A model generated the notes under the pieces. That model did not search any database, was not told where the DNA came from, and saw nothing but the letters and a program-made list of their open reading frames with translations. 64,000 bases of DNA. Origin: Macrothele yani (Eukaryota > Arthropoda > Arachnida > Araneae > Macrothelidae). Location of the stretch: contig CM077034.1 in assembly GCA_039090855.1 (NCBI GenBank), positions 12,909,970-12,973,969 of the forward strand, in the 5' to 3' direction. The translations under genes and the position numbers were made by a program. Below, in pieces: positions 53,561-64,000 of the stretch (positions are counted from its first letter, which is position 1; every line of letters starts with the position of its first letter).

Positions 53561-54296
53561 TAGAAAAATATTGTACAGCAGTTGGCTTGAAGACAACGGT
53601 GAATCATTAGTATGTTTTTAAATAACTGTTGCATAAGACTACCACGGCTTTCAGGCCAACACCATACAACCTCTACAGTCCATCAGTGCAATCCGAACTT
53701 TCCTCTCGTATTTGTAAGGTTTGCAGAAAATATTTTACACATCAAATTATTAATATTGCGGTATTACTCAGGCAGAAAATAATATTAGTACTAACGTTCA
53801 GGCCCTTCTAAAAGTTTTCATTCCGTCATTCCCATATTCGCGTTATGTAGGTGAGGTGGCCTAGAAACCGCAATTTTTATATGACCCCTAACGGTTTTTT
53901 GGCCAGCAGTCTGTGACTAGTTGTCCGAACACCGTTTATAACAGACATAAAAACTTATCAGTCAAACACATATTTTTCCCGTGGGCGTTTTTTCTTACTT
54001 TTGAAAAGTGGGCGTTTTTTCCGTGGGCGTTTTTCCGTGGGCATTCTTTCATGCAATCTTGATGGCTACCAACACCGACTGCATAGAAAAAGCAAGGAAT
54101 GTATCAGTTGGCTATGTACAAAAGAGAAAAAGATCAGATGCAGGGGAAGTATTAAAACGAATTTTAAATATGAAATAATAAGTCGAACGGATCATTAGTA
54201 GAGGAAAAGGGCGGGTTCTGGCACAGGGGCAGCCCTCCCATAGACTTAACATTAGCTGTCCACGAGGCTGCCCACGAGACTGTCCCAGCTGTCCCC

Positions 54297-55270
54297 GAGT
54301 CAGAATTTTTGTCACGTGGTCGTCCCCATGATGTACTGCCCCCTAGCGGTGCTTCTTGGAACTTTCAATGGAACTTTGTTTTTGATGGATGGCAACGACC
54401 GAGAGGGAATGGGGGTGGATATAGGGGGATGTCAACTCGATGTGCTGCCCCCGAGTCAGAATTTTTATCACGCGATCGTCCCCATGATGTGCTGCCCCCT
54501 AGCGGTGCTTCTTGGAACTTTCAATGGAACTTTGTTTTTGAGGGATGGCAACGACCGAGAGGGAAAGGGGTGGATATAGGGGGATGTCAACTCGATGTGC
54601 TGCCCCCGAGTCAGAATTTTTATCACGCGATCGTCCCCATGATGTGCTGCCCCCTAGCGGTGCTTCTTGGAACTTTCAATGGAACTTTGTTTTTGAGGGA
54701 TGGCAACGACCGAGAGGGAAAGGGGGTGGATATAGGGGGATGTCAACTCGATGTGCTGTCCCCGAGTCAGAATTTTTATCACGCGATCGTCCCCATGATG
54801 TGCTGCCCCCTAGCGGTGCTTCTTGGAACTTTCAATGGAACTTTGTTTTTGAGGGATGGCAACGACCGAGAGGGAAAGGGGGTGGATATAGGGGGATGTC
54901 AACTCGATGTGCTGCCCCCGAGTCAGAATTTTTATCACGCGATCGTCCCCATGATGTGCTGCCTCCCTAGCGGTGCTTCTTGGAACTTTCAATGGAACTT
55001 TGTTTTTGAGGGATGGCAACGACCGAGAGGGAAAGGGGGTGGATATAGGGGGATGTCAACTCGATGTGCTGTCCCCGAGTCAGAATTTTTATCACGCGAT
55101 CGTCCCCATGATGTGCTGCCCCTAGCGGTGCTTCTTGGAACTGTCAATGGAACTTTGTTTTTGAGGGATGGCAACGACCGAGAGGGTAGGGGTGGATATA
55201 TGGGGAATGTCAACTCGATGTGCTGCCCCCTAGCGGTGCTTTTTGGAACTTGATCTTTGATTTTGAGGGA
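54297..55270 (+). repeat. 156-bp minisatellite, about 6 copies
   Basis: The word GTCAGAATTTTTATCACGCG starts at 54455, 54610, 54766, 54922 and 55079, with a variant at 54299. The unit also has CCCCCTAGCGGTGCTTCTTGG and CGACCGAGAGGGAAAGGGGG. 156 is a multiple of three, which creates a long open frame with a 52-residue period; no ATG opens it and other frames are also open, so I do not call it a gene. Confidence 0.93.
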
Positions 55271-55492
55271 TGGCAACAACCGAGTGGGTCCGTTGGGATT
55301 TTTTGCATTTATTCCAGTGGTTTTCAAGCGGGATTTTTCCTCCTCTTCGATGTTATTTTTCACCGGAGGAAATTTTTACGTAACGATGCTGGGGAATTTT
55401 CTTTCCAATGGAGTAAAAATGCTCTAATGGTCTTAGCAAGGTCCTAACTCACGATGATTTGGTTTCAAAAAATTGGTCAGGTGGTCTCGTGT

Positions 55493-56037
55493 ACTACGTA
55501 TTCACTCTATTTTTTTTTAATTACTTTTACATTATTTCTTCATGGTTTTTTTTTATATATTTTTTGTATGTTTTGAGGGAGTTTTTTCGTGTAGATGTAA
55601 TGAATTTTCTTGGGAACTTTTCTTTTTCATACATTTCATTTTATTTCAGACCATGAGACGGGGAAATGCTTATTTAGAAACGATTTCGTTCCTGTTCGCA
55701 GTAACTATTGGACTTTGACAAAAATTTTGGGAAATCAAGCGGAAATGTAGACATGTTAATTCTGAGTCTTTCGCCCTTCCAATATTTTTTTTTCTAGTCG
55801 TAATGTTTTCATGTACTATGTATTCCAGCTCTTTTCTTTTTTATAACTTTTACGTTATTTCATCATGAATTTTTATATTTTTTGTATGTTTTGAGGGAGT
55901 TTTTTCGTGTAGATGTAATGAATTTTCTGGGGAACTTTTCTTTTTCCTTTATTCAATTTTATTACAGATCATGAGACGAGGAAATGCTTCTTTAGAAACG
56001 ATTTCGTTCCTGTTCGCAGTAATTATTGGACTTTGTC
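55493..56037 (+). repeat. Direct repeat of ~225 bp (55493-55720 and 55813-56037)
   Basis: The copies share TTTTTGTATGTTTTGAGGGAG, TTTTTTCGTGTAGATGTAATG, ATCATGAGACG(A/G)GGAAATGCTT and GAAACGATTTCGTTCCTGTTCGCAGTAA. About 85-90% identical by eye, separated by some 90 bp. AT-rich and non-coding. Confidence 0.85.
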
Positions 56038-57239
56038 ATTTTTTTTTTTTTTTTTAGTTAAATGACTTCATGCTAATTCTGAGTCTTTCGCCTTAGCAAT
56101 ATTATTTTCTCGTAATTTTTTCGTGTGTTCAAGAACTCTACAGGTCTTTCACAGTTACAATTCTGATGAAACAATATTTTCTTACTTTATTTCGCATATC
56201 ATTATAGCTTCCCAATTTCGCTATTTTACTTCATCTTTTTTTTTTTTTTGAAATTTCGTAAAACTTTTCAGTATGTCAGTAATTGTTTTCTTACTTGGTC
56301 AAACTTGTGACTCCATTTATTTGGACTCCTTTTTTTTTCATTTCATTTCAACAAAATGATTATTTTAGATGTAGCAAGTCATCAGATTTTTGTTTCCTTA
56401 TATAGCATATTTTCAAACTTGCTTAAAAATATTCCTCAAAGCTTTGCATGTAATCAAATATGCATTTTTTTTTATTCTTTCCTAGTTTGCTATACTTTTC
56501 GTGGACTGTCCCAATAAGAAAGCATTCATTGTCAAGACATACAATCTAAAACCTTTTTTCTTACGATAAAATTTGTATTCTTTGGGCTGTATATTTTTCT
56601 GTCTCGTCCGAAAAAACATTCATTCTAGAGGCAAAGCTAGTGATTCCGTTCATCCCATAAACATTATTTTTTTAACGTTTTACTAACTCATCAGAAAAGC
56701 AGTTATTCCCCACCCCCATAGCGAAAATAAAGAAATTCTTACTTCTTTTCCATACATATCAACTCAATCTATTTCTTTTCGAAATGCTGGTCATGACATT
56801 TCAACTAAAATTTCCTACTTTCACCAAAAATCATATTCTTAAACGAGCTATTTTTTTTTTTTTTTACTTTATTTCATGTATAACTAAATTTTTATTGTTT
56901 GCTCACCTCATCAAAGTTAATAAGAACTTCCCCAATCTCATTCCTTTCCCTCATTTACTTCGCTGTAAATTGAGATGTTTCAAAACTTCGCGTTTATTTC
57001 TTTCACTAAATGTCCAGTTCTCCCGTATCGGTCCCATCATTTTTAACTTCTGTGCCAGCCGCATTTTTCCTTTAGACGTTTAGTTTCATTGACCTTTTCT
57101 TTCGTTTCAATTAGGTTTTCATTATCGTATTTTTTATTCATTCTCTCAGCAGAAAAAGCTTTCATTCTGGAGACATTGCGACTAAGTCCGTACTTCCTCT
57201 AAACATTTTTATTTCACGTTTTACTAATTCGTAAGAAAA
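56038..57239. other. AT-rich, T-run-rich stretch, no gene seen
   Basis: Many T-runs of 8-20 bases and short open frames of no recognisable content (for example 56784-57083). It may be part of the arm of the large inverted repeat if that continues beyond the window. Confidence 0.5.
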
Positions 57240-59048
57240 GCAAATGTTTCCAAACTCTCATAGTGAAAATATCGTATTCCCCTTATTTTACTTATTATGT
57301 TTTTCCTTCTATTCAGTGTTGTATGATTCTTAAAACTTTGGTTTATTTTTATGAAACTTCTTTTTTTTTTTTCTTAGTTTTTTTTTTTCTGATTCAACCT
57401 ATCAATCTTTTCATATCAATTTAATTGCTCTTATTTTTCCATTCGACTTTACTTTTGAACAGAAATGTGTCTAAAATCTTCAGATGTATTTTAGTCTCTA
57501 AGGCCGATTCTTCACTATTTCAAATAAAGTCATTGTAGGATTTTAGTGTAAATGCCCCTAAATCTTTAGAACTTCCTTTTCATAGTTAGATACTAATTCC
57601 ACGAGGTTTAAATTAAAACATGAAAGAAGAGTATTTTTACGCTCTCTCCAGTGAACGAAGAGTGTTTTTACGCTTTCCCCCAAGAAATTAACTTCCCTTC
57701 TTCTACCGGAAAATGACTATCTTGTGCGACTGTTTTCACGCGTCTACTGCTTTGCTGGAAAACCTCATATGACATGAAATCCCTTTGCTTGGTAGATTAA
57801 ACTAAATTCTGGTTTTGAACTTTGAACGCAAACTCAAGCTTGCAAAAGCATAGTTTTCTGAGCGAACTTAAACTGTCTAAGATGACAAAAATCTAAAACT
57901 GGTGACTCAATGGGACAGAGCGTTTGAACTTTGCCGTTCATTCAAGATTTAAGAGATCAGTCGTGAACCACTACAAGGGAAATAAGCAGACCCTGATTTA
58001 GTCCACTGTTTCCAAGGAAGGTAGAAAGCTAGTGTCGTAATTCAAAAGCTCATAACTCAAGCCTCCCCAGGATTTAATTTTGGACGGGCGATTAGTCAGA
58101 TGTCTATGCTTAGACATTGAAAAATTACTTCAGACAAATATTTTCTTACTTAAAAGTGCTTCAAGTCAGAATTTGTATTACTTAAGATTCCCCTTAGTCA
58201 ATATTTTTTCTATCTTAAAAACTTCTAAAGGGTTGATTTTGAAAAAAAAAATGAGTTCTCCCAAAAACGTAAAATTTCCACAGAATTGTATGAGGAATCA
58301 AATAAATTGACGAAGCTTGAATGTTAAGTCTTTCAACCCATTTCTTTCTCTTCATGTTTCATTCCATAAACTTTCATCAAATTCCTATATACCCAAGAAT
58401 TTTGTTAAATGTCCAAGTTCGACTCCACCAGAAATTTTCTGAAAATGATAGTTTCTCTTTTTAAAAAAAATTCCAAAATAAGAATCCCTTCAATGAAACA
58501 AGAAATTCCTATTCAAAGCATTCCATCATTCTTTCTACTTCAAATACTCTCTTTGTAAATCTAAGGAGCTGTTTTTGTTTTAGGTTTTTTTTTTAATATT
58601 CATATATTTTTCCCTCTAACTTTAGAAGATATTTTCCCGAAATGTATGTACATATACGATAGTAAAACATCATACAACTGCTTGATGTTCAATTCACTTC
58701 ACGCTGTCTTAAGGATATTCTTTCATTTTCTCATAACACATAGACATGTTATTTTTCTTCCCATTTACTTCAAAGGCTTGAGATCAACTTAATCGAGTCC
58801 TTTGAGAAAAACTTTCATAGAAAAGCATAAATGTACTGAAAGTGTCAGTTTTCTTAAAGAAATCATAAGAATAAGAATTTTTTTTACTGAAACAAGTTTC
58901 CCATGTTCAAAGCATTAAGTGGCTCTTTTCGCATCAAATTCAGTATTTCTTCATGTAAACTTTATTCTTTTTCTACTTCATATCGTCGTTCGTTTCTTGT
59001 TTTTCCCTATGTAACTTAAAACTTCTTTTCTTAATCTATTTTTCATAA
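57240..59048 (+). repeat. Large inverted repeat, left arm (1.8 kb)
   Basis: Its reverse complement matches 62201-64000 with only scattered substitutions and length differences in T-runs (about 15 bp extra here near 57360-57395). The outer boundary is set by the window end, not by loss of similarity. AT-rich, with no convincing gene; the short open frame near 58080-58310 is mirrored in the other arm. Confidence 0.95.
57956..58104 (-). mobile_element. Degenerate tRNA-derived SINE remnant in left arm
   Basis: Minus-oriented and old: AATAAGCAGACCCTGATTTAG, TCCAAGGAAGGTAGAAAGCTAGTG, CGTAATTCAAAAG correspond to the SINE body. The tRNA head is unrecognisable. Present in both arms, so it predates the inverted duplication. 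Confidence 0.65.
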
Positions 59049-59487
59049 AGTATCATTCTTTTGAGTTGATTTTCTCTCTCTCTCTTTTAAATGCATTCAT
59101 AAGTTCATATTGAGAAGGGTTTAAATTTTGATTGAAAGATCGTTTTAGGAAAAGTTGAAAACTGATAATGTTCGTTTCGGAAAAGTACATTCTCTTATAG
59201 GGTTAAAAAATGGAACACTTCATATTTTCTTAGGGGCGGTTTTGATGAAACACGTTTCAGTAAAAACAGTGAAATTCCCATTGAATAACATGGGGAACTA
59301 TGAAATTTAAGAAGCACGTTTTCGTTCAAGGAAAATATTTTAAAAGGTCTATTTTCGATTCAGTTGAAAACGATTCAGGTAGAAAACAGAATGCAGAAAA
59401 AACAGTCCCAGCAAGTTCCTGAAAGTTGAAAATAGATGAGGTTGAAATTTGGAAAAATGTCTAAGGAAAGAAATTGTTATAAAACAG

Positions 59488-60668
59488 ACTGTTTTAGTTT
59501 TCCCAGGCTAGCGGGGTCTTCAGTGAGAGCACTTCTTCTTTTTCAACCCAAAGAATGAAGCGAGTCAGTTTGAAACATTTCAAACTCCCCGAAAATAAGC
59601 CGTGTACTCTGGTTTCGGCTCAATACAGTAAAGCATTGCTCTCAGACCAGTCGGAATTCCGCCCCGATTGGTTGTCTAATGGAAAACCTTAGACCCATCT
59701 CCAATAAAAATACCCAAATATTCTTAAGAAAAGTCTAGCAAAAAAGCACTAGTTCCCCATTAAATCAATTGCATTCATCCTGTTACTGTTTTACACATTT
59801 CAAAAAAGAACTTTACATTCTCACTTTTACTTTAAAATTCTTGAAAAGCTTAATATTTTCACTCATTTCCATAAAAAAAAAATAATAATTTCCCTTAAAA
59901 TTTAATTTGAAAAAAAAAATTACTCTTTAAATTTATGCCTTAAAACTAAAAAAATATTTATGCTTAATATTTCAATAAATAATAAATATTCACAAACTCA
60001 CCTTCTACCTTGCCAATAAAAAAAAACTACATTCATTTCTGAATTTATATAATCGAAATCATTATTTCTCCAAGCAGTTCTTTTCCTATGATTGTAGAGA
60101 GGAACTCTTCTAAAATCTTCCCTTTTCCACATGTGTTCGACACATACTGTTTAGTTTTTCCAGGCTAGGGGTCTTCAGTGAGAGCGCTTCATCTTTTCAA
60201 CGCAAAGAAGAAAGCGAGTCAGTTTGAAACATTTCAAATTCCCCGAAAATAAGCCGTGTACTCTGGTTTCGACTCAATACAGTAAAACATTGCTCTCAGA
60301 CCAGTCAGAAATCCACCCGATTGGTCACCTAACTGAAAAGATCAGGACCATTTCCAATAGCAATACCCAAATTTCCTTAAGAAAAGTCTAGCAAAAAAGC
60401 ACTAGTTACCCATTAAAACAATTGCATTCATCCTGCTACTGTTTAAACATTTCGAAAAAGAAATTTCTTTTACTTTTTAAAATTCTTGAAAGCTTAAATT
60501 TTTGTCTCATTTCAATAAAAAAATTTTTTCACCTAAAATTTAATTAAAAAAAAATTACTCTTTAAATGTATGCCTCAAAACTAAAAAATATTTACGCTTA
60601 ATATTTCAATAAATATTCCCAAACTCACCTTCACACTTGCCAATTAAAAAAAAAAAAAAAAAAAACTA
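59488..60668 (+). repeat. Direct repeat of ~530 bp in the spacer (59488-60028, 60148-60668)
   Basis: The two copies share AGGCTAG(C)GGGGTCTTCAGTGAG, GCGAGTCAGTTTGAAACATTTC, CCGAAAATAAGCCGTGTACTCTGG and AAAAGTCTAGCAAAAAAGCACTAG, and both end in an A-run after CACCTT...TTGCCAAT. About 90% identical by eye. The common A-run end and a 120-bp gap suggest two insertions of one element or an old tandem duplication. No coding potential seen. Confidence 0.88.
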
Positions 60669-62200
60669 TAACAATTCTTCAGTCCACTTGAATTCCCTAA
60701 CACGAACTTTGATTACAGAAGAAAATACGGAAACAGTCATAAAAAGATTTCCTCCTAAATGAAAATAATGTTCAGGAATTGATTCCAGACTGAATCCAAT
60801 AGAACAGCTTTTCTCAGGTTGAACCTACAGAACACAAGTGGAGACGAATGAAAACTCATCACAATTTCCAGATGGAATCAAAGCATTTGAACAGCTGGGG
60901 GAACTGACACACTGCTTCTTAGCGAAAGAAACAGAAACGTCTGGAAGATTCATACAGCTTCTTTCCCAATGAATAAATGTGGAAAAAATAACGTTACCCA
61001 GCTGATGGAAACAGAATTTGAAAGACTTGATGACGTCTTACTTTATTCAAACTTAGAACAGAACTAAAATTCACTAAGCGTTTCCTTTGCATACTGTGAC
61101 TAATACATGACCCTTATCACAACACGTGTTGGTGTGTCACCATGCGTCAGCGCTTCACGGTGACTGTTTCCTTATCTGTTCATCTCTCAACGAACATGCT
61201 ATCGACTCTAATCAGACAAAGCTTATTTTCAGGTAAATTCTTAGAGAAAAACGAAAGGACTTCATTATAATTAATTTTCATATCCAGAGAGAATAAAACT
61301 AAAATGTATTCGGTAAGAAATTCTTCATGGTTGAATTTTCCACAAAAGGAATACGGAAAGCGAAAGAATTTAATCAGACACCCTGAAAGAATTCATCTCA
61401 GAATTAAAACCGCTTTTGAAAAAAAAAAAAAAAAAAACCCAGTAAACTATAGAATACTTTGTTTGTCACATAAAGAAAACACAGTGTACGATTTCAATAT
61501 TCCCCTTTTTCTTAAAATTTCTCCCACGTGATGACTTAGGTCAACTGAGTCCAGAAATGCTTCGTCTACTTTAGTATTTCGATTCCGAGGAAGTTCTTCC
61601 CGATACTGTTAAGATATTTTCTCAAAATCCAGTTGTAAAATAATTTTGGTCATGTTTATTTGATTGTCGTTGTCGGAGATTTCCAACCCGTTCATATCCA
61701 CCATGTCATACACTGTGTCCCCGAGAGTTTCTTCAAGCAGAAAAGAGCCTTCATTCCACAGAAATTCTTCTTTTGGTGTTTGTAATGTTTCCAAAGTCAA
61801 ATTATTTTTTTCCCAATGCTTTCCTAATTAAAGCTGAAAACGAAATGGAACGAAGAAACGTCTGTTGTATGACTCTTAACATAGTAGATTTCTTATCAGC
61901 CACTTTAGTCCAATGTTCGCCGCACAGAGAAATTTCAGATTTCAAAATTTCACCATCCTGACCCACTTTTTTCTGAGTGAAATCCAATACATGGTGAAAA
62001 TCTCGACTTATGCATTCCTTTGAGTGGGCAATCGTTCTCATGAAAGGGGGGCAACGGTTAAAATCGACATTGATTAAAATTGGAGAAAAGAAAATATGAG
62101 AATTGAATAAATAATGCATAGACGGGATTCCCGAAAACATAAAAAATATAAGTTTTATATAAAAAAAAAATTCCATGAAAAACATTGGAGGGTGAATGAA
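60669..62200. other. Spacer of the inverted repeat, no gene seen
   Basis: AT-rich, with A-runs and only short open frames (61304-61531, 61609-61800, 61802-62185 minus) that have no recognisable domain. A patch at 61620-61780 is somewhat more codon-like in minus sense (an acidic string) but too short to call. Confidence 0.45.
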
Positions 62201-64000
62201 TTATGAAAAATAGATTAAGAAAAGAAGTTTTAAGTTACATAGGGAAAAACAAGAAACGAACGACGATATGAAGTAGAAAAAGAATAAAGTTTACATGAAG
62301 AAATACTGAATTTGATGCGAAAAGAGCCACTTAATGCTTTGAACATGGGAAACTTGTTTCAGTAAAAAAAAAATTCTTATTCTTATGATTTCTTTAAGAA
62401 AACTGACACTTTCAGTACATTTATGCTTTTCTATGAAAGTTTTTCTCAAAGGACTCGATTAAGTTGATCTCAAGCCTTTGAAGTAAATGGGAAGAAAAAT
62501 AACATGTCTATGTGTTATGAGAAAATGAAAGAATATCCTTAAGACAGCGTGAAGTGAATTGAACATCAAGCAGTTGTATGATGTTTTACTATCGTATATG
62601 TACATACATTTCGGGAAAATATCTTCTAAAGTTAGAGGGAAAAATATATGAATATTAAAAAAAAAAAACCTAAAACAAAAACAGCTCCTTAGATTTACAA
62701 AGAGAGTATTTGAAGTAGAAAGAATGATGGAATGCTTTGAATAGGAATTTCTTGTTTCATTGAAGGGATTCTTATTTTGGAATTTTTTTTAAAAAGAGAA
62801 ACTATCATTTTCAGAAAATTTCTGGTGGAGTCGAACTTGGACATTTAACAAAATTCTTGGGTATATAGGAATTTGATGAAAGTTTATGGAATGAAACATG
62901 AAGAGAAAGAAATGGGTTGAAAGACTTAACATTCAAGCTTCGTCAATTTATTTGGTTCCTCATACAATTCTGTGGAAATTTTACGTTTTTGGGAGAACTC
63001 ATTTTTTTTTTTCAAAATCAACCCTTTAGAAGTTTTTAAGATAGAAAAAATATTGACTAAGGGGAATCTTAAGTAATACAAATTCTGACTTGAAGCACTT
63101 TTAAGTAAGAAAATATTTGTCTGAAGTAATTTTTCAATGTCTAAGCATAGACATCTGACTAATCGCCCGTCCAAAATTAAATCCTGGGGAGGCTTGAGTT
63201 ATGAGCTTTTGAATTACGACACTAGCTTTCTACCTTCCTTGGAAACAGTGGACTAAATCAGGGTCTGCTTATTTCCCTTGTAGTGGTTCACGACTGATCT
63301 CTTAAATCTTGAATGAACGGCAAAGTTCAAACGCTCTGTCCCATTGAGTCACCAGTTTTAGATTTTTGTCATCTTAGACAGTTTAAGTTCGCTCAGAAAA
63401 CTATGCTTTTGCAAGCTTGAGTTTGCGTTCAAAGTTCAAAACCAGAATTTAGTTTAATCTACCAAGCAAAGGGATTTCATGTCATATGAGGTTTTCCAGC
63501 AAAGCAGTAGACGCGTGAAAACAGTCGCACAAGATAGTCATTTTCCGGTAGAAGAAGGGAAGTTAATTTCTTGGGGGAAAGCGTAAAAACACTCTTCGTT
63601 CACTGGAGAGAGCGTAAAAATACTCTTCTTTCATGTTTTAATTTAAACCTCGAGGAATTAGTATCTAACTATGAAAAGGAAGTTCTAAAGATTTAGGGGC
63701 ATTTACACTAAAATCCTACAATGACTTTATTTGAAATAGTGAAGAATCGGCCTTAGAGACTAAAATACATCTGAAGGTTTTAGACACATTTCTGTTCAAA
63801 AGTAAAGTCAAATGGAAAAATAAGAGCAATTAAATTGATATGAAAAGATTGATAGGTTGAATCAGAAAAAAAAAAAAAAGAAGTTTCATAAAAATAAACC
63901 AAAGTTTTAAGAATCATACAACACTGAATAGAAGGAAAAACATAATAAGTAAAATAAGGGGAATACGATATTTTCACTATGAGAGTTTGGAAACATTTGC
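62201..64000 (-). repeat. Large inverted repeat, right arm (cut by window end)
   Basis: Mirror of 57240-59048. Sample differences: CTCGAGG here against CCACGAGG in the left arm, GGTTTTAGAC against the left arm's AATCTT form, and shorter poly-T/A runs. Similarity begins at 62201, immediately after unrelated sequence. Confidence 0.95.
63138..63298 (+). mobile_element. Degenerate tRNA-derived SINE remnant in right arm
   Basis: Mirror copy of the remnant at 57956-58104, here in plus orientation (CTAGCTTTCTACCTTCCTTGG, CTAAATCAGGGTCTGCTTA). Confidence 0.65.

Larger units (their letters stand above)
50548..54068. repeat. Inverted repeat arms (50548-50805 and 53836-54068) around a 3-kb block
   Basis: The left arm contains CGCCCACGGAAAAA units, then GTGATCGACTGATAAGTTTTTATG, CTGGCCAAAAAATCGTTAGGGGTCATA and GCGGTTTCTTGGCCACC. 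The right arm carries the reverse complement in order (GGTGGCCTAGAAACCGC, TATGACCCCTAACGG, CCGTGGGCGTTTTTTC). A second, inner pair, 51860-51972 and 53738-53848, is also inverted (ATGGGAATGACGGAACGAAAACTTTTAGAAGGGCCT and its complement). It is probably two opposite-facing copies of one composite repeat, with later SINE insertions between. Confidence 0.8.

Noticed and set aside
54309..55253. 314-residue open frame with a 52-residue period
   Set aside because: It arises because the 156-bp minisatellite unit is a multiple of three; it begins at a non-ATG codon, other frames are open as well, and no domain is recognisable.
58080..58310. 76-residue frame duplicated at 62926-63174
   Set aside because: The duplication is simply the large inverted repeat; the sequence overlaps a SINE remnant and has no recognisable domain.
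1..64000. Bacterial or viral origin of the window
   Set aside because: A splice acceptor, LINE/SINE insertions with target duplications, nested DNA transposons and satellites all indicate eukaryotic nuclear DNA; no viral gene set was seen.

Overview
This window is eukaryotic, non-coding-rich DNA, most likely from an arthropod nuclear genome. The basis is an intron acceptor in front of a leucine-rich-repeat exon, RTE-type LINEs of the kind common in arthropods, many Tc1/mariner-family transposons (DD32E, DD34E, DD34D and DD41D catalytic spacings), tRNA-derived SINEs and several kilobase-scale satellite arrays. I cannot name the species. There is no bacterial-style gene organisation.

Layout. 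0-7 kb: a patchwork of DNA transposons (Tc1-like 1206-2633, Tc1 remnant near 3 kb, Tc1-like 4390-5843 with a nested SINE, mariner 5850-7066) plus a three-copy tandem repeat carrying tRNA-Arg-like cores (3848-4388). 7.2-9.05 kb: AT-rich, nothing recognised. 9.06-17.9 kb: RTE LINE copies in several orientations, a DD41D transposase relic (12.1-13.2 kb) and a dead DD34E Tc1-like element (13.54-14.95 kb). 18.13-19.24 kb: the only convincing host gene piece, a terminal exon of a leucine-rich-repeat protein. 19.4-21.9 kb: satellite A (50 bp). 21.9-23.1 kb: Tc1-like relic, running straight into satellite B (88 bp, 23.07-27.82 kb). 27.8-28.7 kb: degenerate RTE. 28.7-41.0 kb: what I read as one Tc1-like transposon swollen to about 12 kb by satellite C (35 bp, about 250 copies) and satellite D (137 bp, about 17 copies). 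41.1-46.8 kb: RTE pieces, a second near-complete DD32E Tc1-like element, and a tRNA-Thr-derived SINE array. 46.8-50.4 kb: decayed AT-rich DNA, a hairpin, a SINE with clean target duplications, and a MULE-type transposase fragment. 50.5-55.3 kb: nested inverted repeats, G-run minisatellites and a 156-bp minisatellite. 55.3-64 kb: AT-rich gene-free DNA dominated by an inverted repeat with arms of at least 1.8 kb that is cut by the window edge.

Main point: three of the four big satellites contain recognisable transposon sequence. Satellite D repeats the part of a Tc1 transposase gene around the first catalytic Asp. Satellite C repeats the 3' coding/subterminal end of the same element. Satellite B repeats the terminal inverted repeat end of another Tc1-like element. 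The window therefore looks like a record of satellite DNA being born inside DNA transposons. All assignments come from reading the sequence and family knowledge; no database search was run.
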